Of a DNA stretch of 6,359 nt, positions 4,376 to 6,359 are shown one piece after another. The translations under genes and the position numbers were made by a program. Source of the DNA: Flavobacteriales bacterium (lineage in GTDB: Bacteria > Bacteroidota > Bacteroidia > NS11-12g > UBA955); the NCBI GenBank assembly GCA_947472115.1, contig CANIZU010000112.1:1-6359 (forward strand). Reading direction: 5' to 3'. The notes below the pieces were generated by a model. It ran no database searches. It saw only the letters and a program-made list of their open reading frames with translations, and was not told the DNA's origin. Every line of letters begins with the position of its first letter. Position 1 is the stretch's first letter.

Positions 4376-6163
4376 TTACATGCCTTCTGATTGGTTTTCA
4401 GCACTTTGGCTATCATTCAGATTTTTGTAGTACTCACAACTTACAAGCAATTCATCATGTGTGCCCATGTGCGTTAGCTTGCCATCGTCCAATACCAAGA
4501 TGCGATTGGCCATTTTTAATGGAGCAATTCGATGCGAAACCACAACCGCCGTACTTTGCTTTAACCAAGCCTGTAATTGATCAATAATATTTCGTTCCGT
4601 CTCAGAATCCACAGCACTTAAGCAATCATCAAGAATATAAAATTGTGCCTTTTTGATCAACGCCCTCGCCAAACTCACTCGCTGCTTTTGACCCCCAGAT
4701 AAGCTCACACCCCTTTCGCCCAAAATTGTCTCCAAACCCTGGGGCCACTGTGTGATATCATTCAATAAACCAGCCGCGGTAATAGCCCTTTGCAATTCTT
4801 CATCACTCGCTTTGCCATCCTCCAAACCAAATGCAATGTTTTCTCTAATCGACTCGGAAAACAAAAACACATCCTGGGGTACATAAGCCAAGTTCCTACG
4901 GTAATCTGTTAAGTCGATTTCGGCCAATGGAACGCCATCAAACAAAATAGATTTCGCTTCGGCATTGCCATAATACATCGCCGCGAGCATCTGAGCCAAG
5001 GTAGATTTGCCCGATCCCGTTTTTCCGGTGATTCCAATGATTTCGCCTTTTTTTATTGTGAAATTTACGTCACTCAACGAGGTTGTTGTTTTGCCTTCGT
5101 AAGTAAATGACAAATTGTTGACAGCGATTTCTTGCTCAAGTTTAAAGGGCTTACCCGTTTCTGTTTGATGCGATTCCGCTTGTAAAAATTCGTTGATACG
5201 CTTTTGACTTGCTGCAGCCTTCTGAACCAACGCGGTTGTCCAACCCAAACTCGCCACCGGCCAAATCAACATATTCAAATAGATCACGAACTCCGCCAAG
5301 TTTCCTGGCGTAAACGTGCCCGCTTCCACCGCTTTTCCGCCCAAATAAATCACCAACAAAGTACTCAAACCCATCAGCAAGAGCATCAAAGGGAAAAACA
5401 TCGCGTTGATTTTTGCCAAATCCATGTTTCTACGTTTGTACTCCTCGCCTTCTTCGTGAAATTTCTTACTGAAAGTAGCTTCCATGCCAAAGGATTTGAT
5501 GATACGTATACCAGCGAAAGTTTCTTGGGCACTCGCCGTGAGCAGAGAGAGTTGTTCCTGAATCACTTTGTTACCACGATTCATTCGTTTGCTTACCTGA
5601 TAAATGGAAACCGACAAAATTGGCAATGGCAATAAAACCCAAAGTGTTAAACTCGCATTGGCTTGAACCATTTGGTAAATCACAACCACAAACGTGAAAA
5701 GCATATTGGCGAAATACATAATCGACGGACCGATGTACATCCTCACATTGGAGACATCTTCGCTCATTCGAGAAAGCAAATCACCTGTCATGTGTTTACG
5801 ATAGAATCCTTCGCCCAACTGCTGATACTTATCGTATAGAACATTTTTTAAATCGTACTCTACCTTGCGCGAAACCACAATGAGTGTCTGACGCATGTAA
5901 TACATGAATATGCCGCGTAATATTGATACTAGTAAGATTGCAACGCCAAAAATCAAGGCTGTCTTAAAAATCAACCCCATCACCAAAGAATCGCCAGCGC
6001 CACTGATCCAAACGGATTGCTTTAAGGCCTCGTCCAAGCCCACTCGCACCAAAACTGGAACGGACGCAGAAAAAATATTCGTCAGCAAGACAAACAAAAT
6101 GCCCAAACTCATGGGGATGGCGTATTTTTTCAAATACTGATTTAAGTAATAGAGTTCACGCAT
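4376..6163 (-). CDS. ABC exporter half-transporter (fused membrane and ATPase domains), MdlA/MsbA-like
   Basis: A 595-residue type IV exporter half-transporter. The membrane domain has six predicted segments, at about 15-37, 68-90, 145-167, 170-190, 254-275 and 285-306. The ATPase domain follows: A-loop Y355, Walker A GKTGSGKST (380-388), Q-loop Q430 in YVPQDVFLF, GERGVSLSGGQKQR (482-495), Walker B FYILD (508-512), D-loop SAVD (516-519) and switch H544. The residue after Walker B is D513 in place of the usual catalytic glutamate. This is seen at the degenerate site of heterodimeric exporters such as the MdlA/BmrC/TM287 type, so it may pair with a second half-transporter not in this window. 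It would export lipids, drugs or peptides across the inner membrane; the substrate cannot be told. The ATG at 6163 gives the expected N-terminus and lies 10 nt after a -7 box. Confidence 0.94.
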   Translation of the reverse strand: MRELYYLNQYLKKYAIPMSLGILFVLLTNIFSASVPVLVRVGLDEALKQSVWISGAGDSLVMGLIFKTALIFGVAILLVSILRGIFMYYMRQTLIVVSRKVEYDLKNVLYDKYQQLGEGFYRKHMTGDLLSRMSEDVSNVRMYIGPSIMYFANMLFTFVVVIYQMVQANASLTLWVLLPLPILSVSIYQVSKRMNRGNKVIQEQLSLLTASAQETFAGIRIIKSFGMEATFSKKFHEEGEEYKRRNMDLAKINAMFFPLMLLLMGLSTLLVIYLGGKAVEAGTFTPGNLAEFVIYLNMLIWPVASLGWTTALVQKAAASQKRINEFLQAESHQTETGKPFKLEQEIAVNNLSFTYEGKTTTSLSDVNFTIKKGEIIGITGKTGSGKSTLAQMLAAMYYGNAEAKSILFDGVPLAEIDLTDYRRNLAYVPQDVFLFSESIRENIAFGLEDGKASDEELQRAITAAGLLNDITQWPQGLETILGERGVSLSGGQKQRVSLARALIKKAQFYILDDCLSAVDSETERNIIDQLQAWLKQSTAVVVSHRIAPLKMANRILVLDDGKLTHMGTHDELLVSCEYYKNLNDSQSAENQSEGM

Positions 6164-6170
6164 AAATAGA

Positions 6171-6220
6171 TTGCAAAGGTAGTAACTGCATCGCAGGTGA
6201 AATTGTAAATTGCAAGTGAA
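6171..6220 (+). repeat. Three imperfect direct repeats at about 20-bp spacing next to the exporter promoter
   Basis: TCGCAGGTGAA (6191-6201) and TTGCAAGTGAA (6210-6220) agree at 9 of 11 positions. A third, weaker copy, TTGCAAAGGTA (6171-6181), overlaps the exporter -7 box. The spacings are 20 and 19 bp, close to two helical turns, which could place binding sites on one face of the DNA. In an AT-rich stretch, chance is a real alternative. Confidence 0.3.
6174..6181 (-). promoter_or_regulatory. Bacteroidota-type -7 box (TAccTTTG) ahead of the ABC exporter
   Basis: On the minus strand TACCTTTG is an exact match to TAnnTTTG and ends 10 nt before the exporter ATG. Transcription starting 5-7 nt after the box would leave a leader of only about 4-6 nt. 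No good TTG element is seen at the usual distance. Confidence 0.5.
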
Positions 6221-6310
6221 TTTTTGATTCTCTACGGATTATTTCTCTCTGTAAAGCGATAATATTCGAAACTTTTTCAAACTGATATCCACATTTTTAA
6301 TAATGTTGCT

Positions 6311-6318
6311 TATCTTTG
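6311..6318 (+). promoter_or_regulatory. Bacteroidota-type -7 box (TAtcTTTG) for the right-edge gene
   Basis: TATCTTTG on the plus strand is an exact match to TAnnTTTG and is followed by GC, as is common for this promoter class. It ends 19 nt before the ATG at 6338, giving a predicted leader of about 12-15 nt. The -33 region around 6283-6290 lacks a clear TTG. Confidence 0.55.
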
Positions 6319-6337
6319 CGTCCCATTTGAGAAAGCC

Positions 6338-6359
6338 ATGCACTTAACTGCTGATAGAA
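6338..6359 (+). CDS. Start of an unidentified gene, cut by the right edge (possibly ribosomal protein S15)
   Basis: An ATG at 6338-6340 opens a frame reading MHLTADR and runs off the window after seven full codons. A TAtcTTTG promoter box 19 nt upstream on the same strand supports a genuine gene start. The opening resembles the MxLTxE/D start of Bacteroidota ribosomal protein S15 (rpsO), but seven residues cannot establish identity. It is transcribed divergently from the ABC exporter. Confidence 0.45.

Larger units (their letters stand above)
6164..6337. promoter_or_regulatory. Divergent intergenic promoter region
   Basis: This 174-bp AT-rich stretch separates the minus-strand exporter from the plus-strand gene at the right edge. 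It holds one TAnnTTTG box facing each way (6181-6174 minus, 6311-6318 plus) and imperfect TTGCAA-type repeats. No open reading frame of note and no RNA gene are visible. Confidence 0.6.

Noticed and set aside
5204..5635. Plus-strand open frame of 143 codons
   Set aside because: It lies wholly inside the exporter gene on the opposite strand. Its translation is rich in His, Gln and Arg with no recognisable domain, as expected of an antisense shadow.
1..6359. Search for CRISPR repeats, tRNA or rRNA genes, insertion sequences or phage genes
   Set aside because: Reading both strands showed no spaced long repeats, no cloverleaf-like or rRNA sequence, and no transposase or integrase motifs; the window is densely filled with ordinary chromosomal genes.

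Overview
This window most likely comes from a member of the Bacteroidota, possibly Flavobacteriia or a relative. Three things point there: a DUF3276/PUR-domain protein, a DUF4199 membrane protein, and a bacterial GH3-family protein, all typical of this phylum. In addition, four exact matches to the Bacteroidota -7 promoter box (TAnnTTTG) each lie within about 20 nt of a start codon. Composition is moderately AT-rich. I see no mobile element, CRISPR array, tRNA or rRNA.

Every complete gene is on the minus strand, so transcription runs from high to low coordinates. From the right edge: a short plus-strand gene start (6338-6359, off the edge) is separated by a 174-bp divergent promoter region from a full-length type IV ABC exporter half-transporter (4376-6163). 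Next come a 107-nt intergenic stretch with hairpin and palindrome structure and the small PUR-family nucleic-acid-binding protein (3954-4268). After a 63-nt gap follows a compact, probably single transcript: DUF4199 membrane protein, PlsC-like lysophosphatidate acyltransferase, GatC, a LolD/MacB-type ABC ATPase and a GH3-family acyl-adenylating protein. The last four overlap one another by 4, 8 and 4 nt. Finally, the first 39 codons of kbl (glycine C-acetyltransferase) run off the left edge behind their own promoter box.

Functionally the window is mostly housekeeping: membrane lipid synthesis (PlsC), tRNA-dependent amidation (GatC), envelope ABC transport and threonine/glycine metabolism (Kbl). 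The least understood members are the GH3-family enzyme, the DUF4199 protein and the PUR-domain protein. I found no clearly new biological system. The most interesting points are a GH3-like ligase translationally coupled to an ABC ATPase and lipid genes, a degenerate catalytic position in the exporter ATPase, promoter boxes so close to start codons that mRNAs may be leaderless, and a perfect 15-bp palindrome in the leader of the PUR gene.
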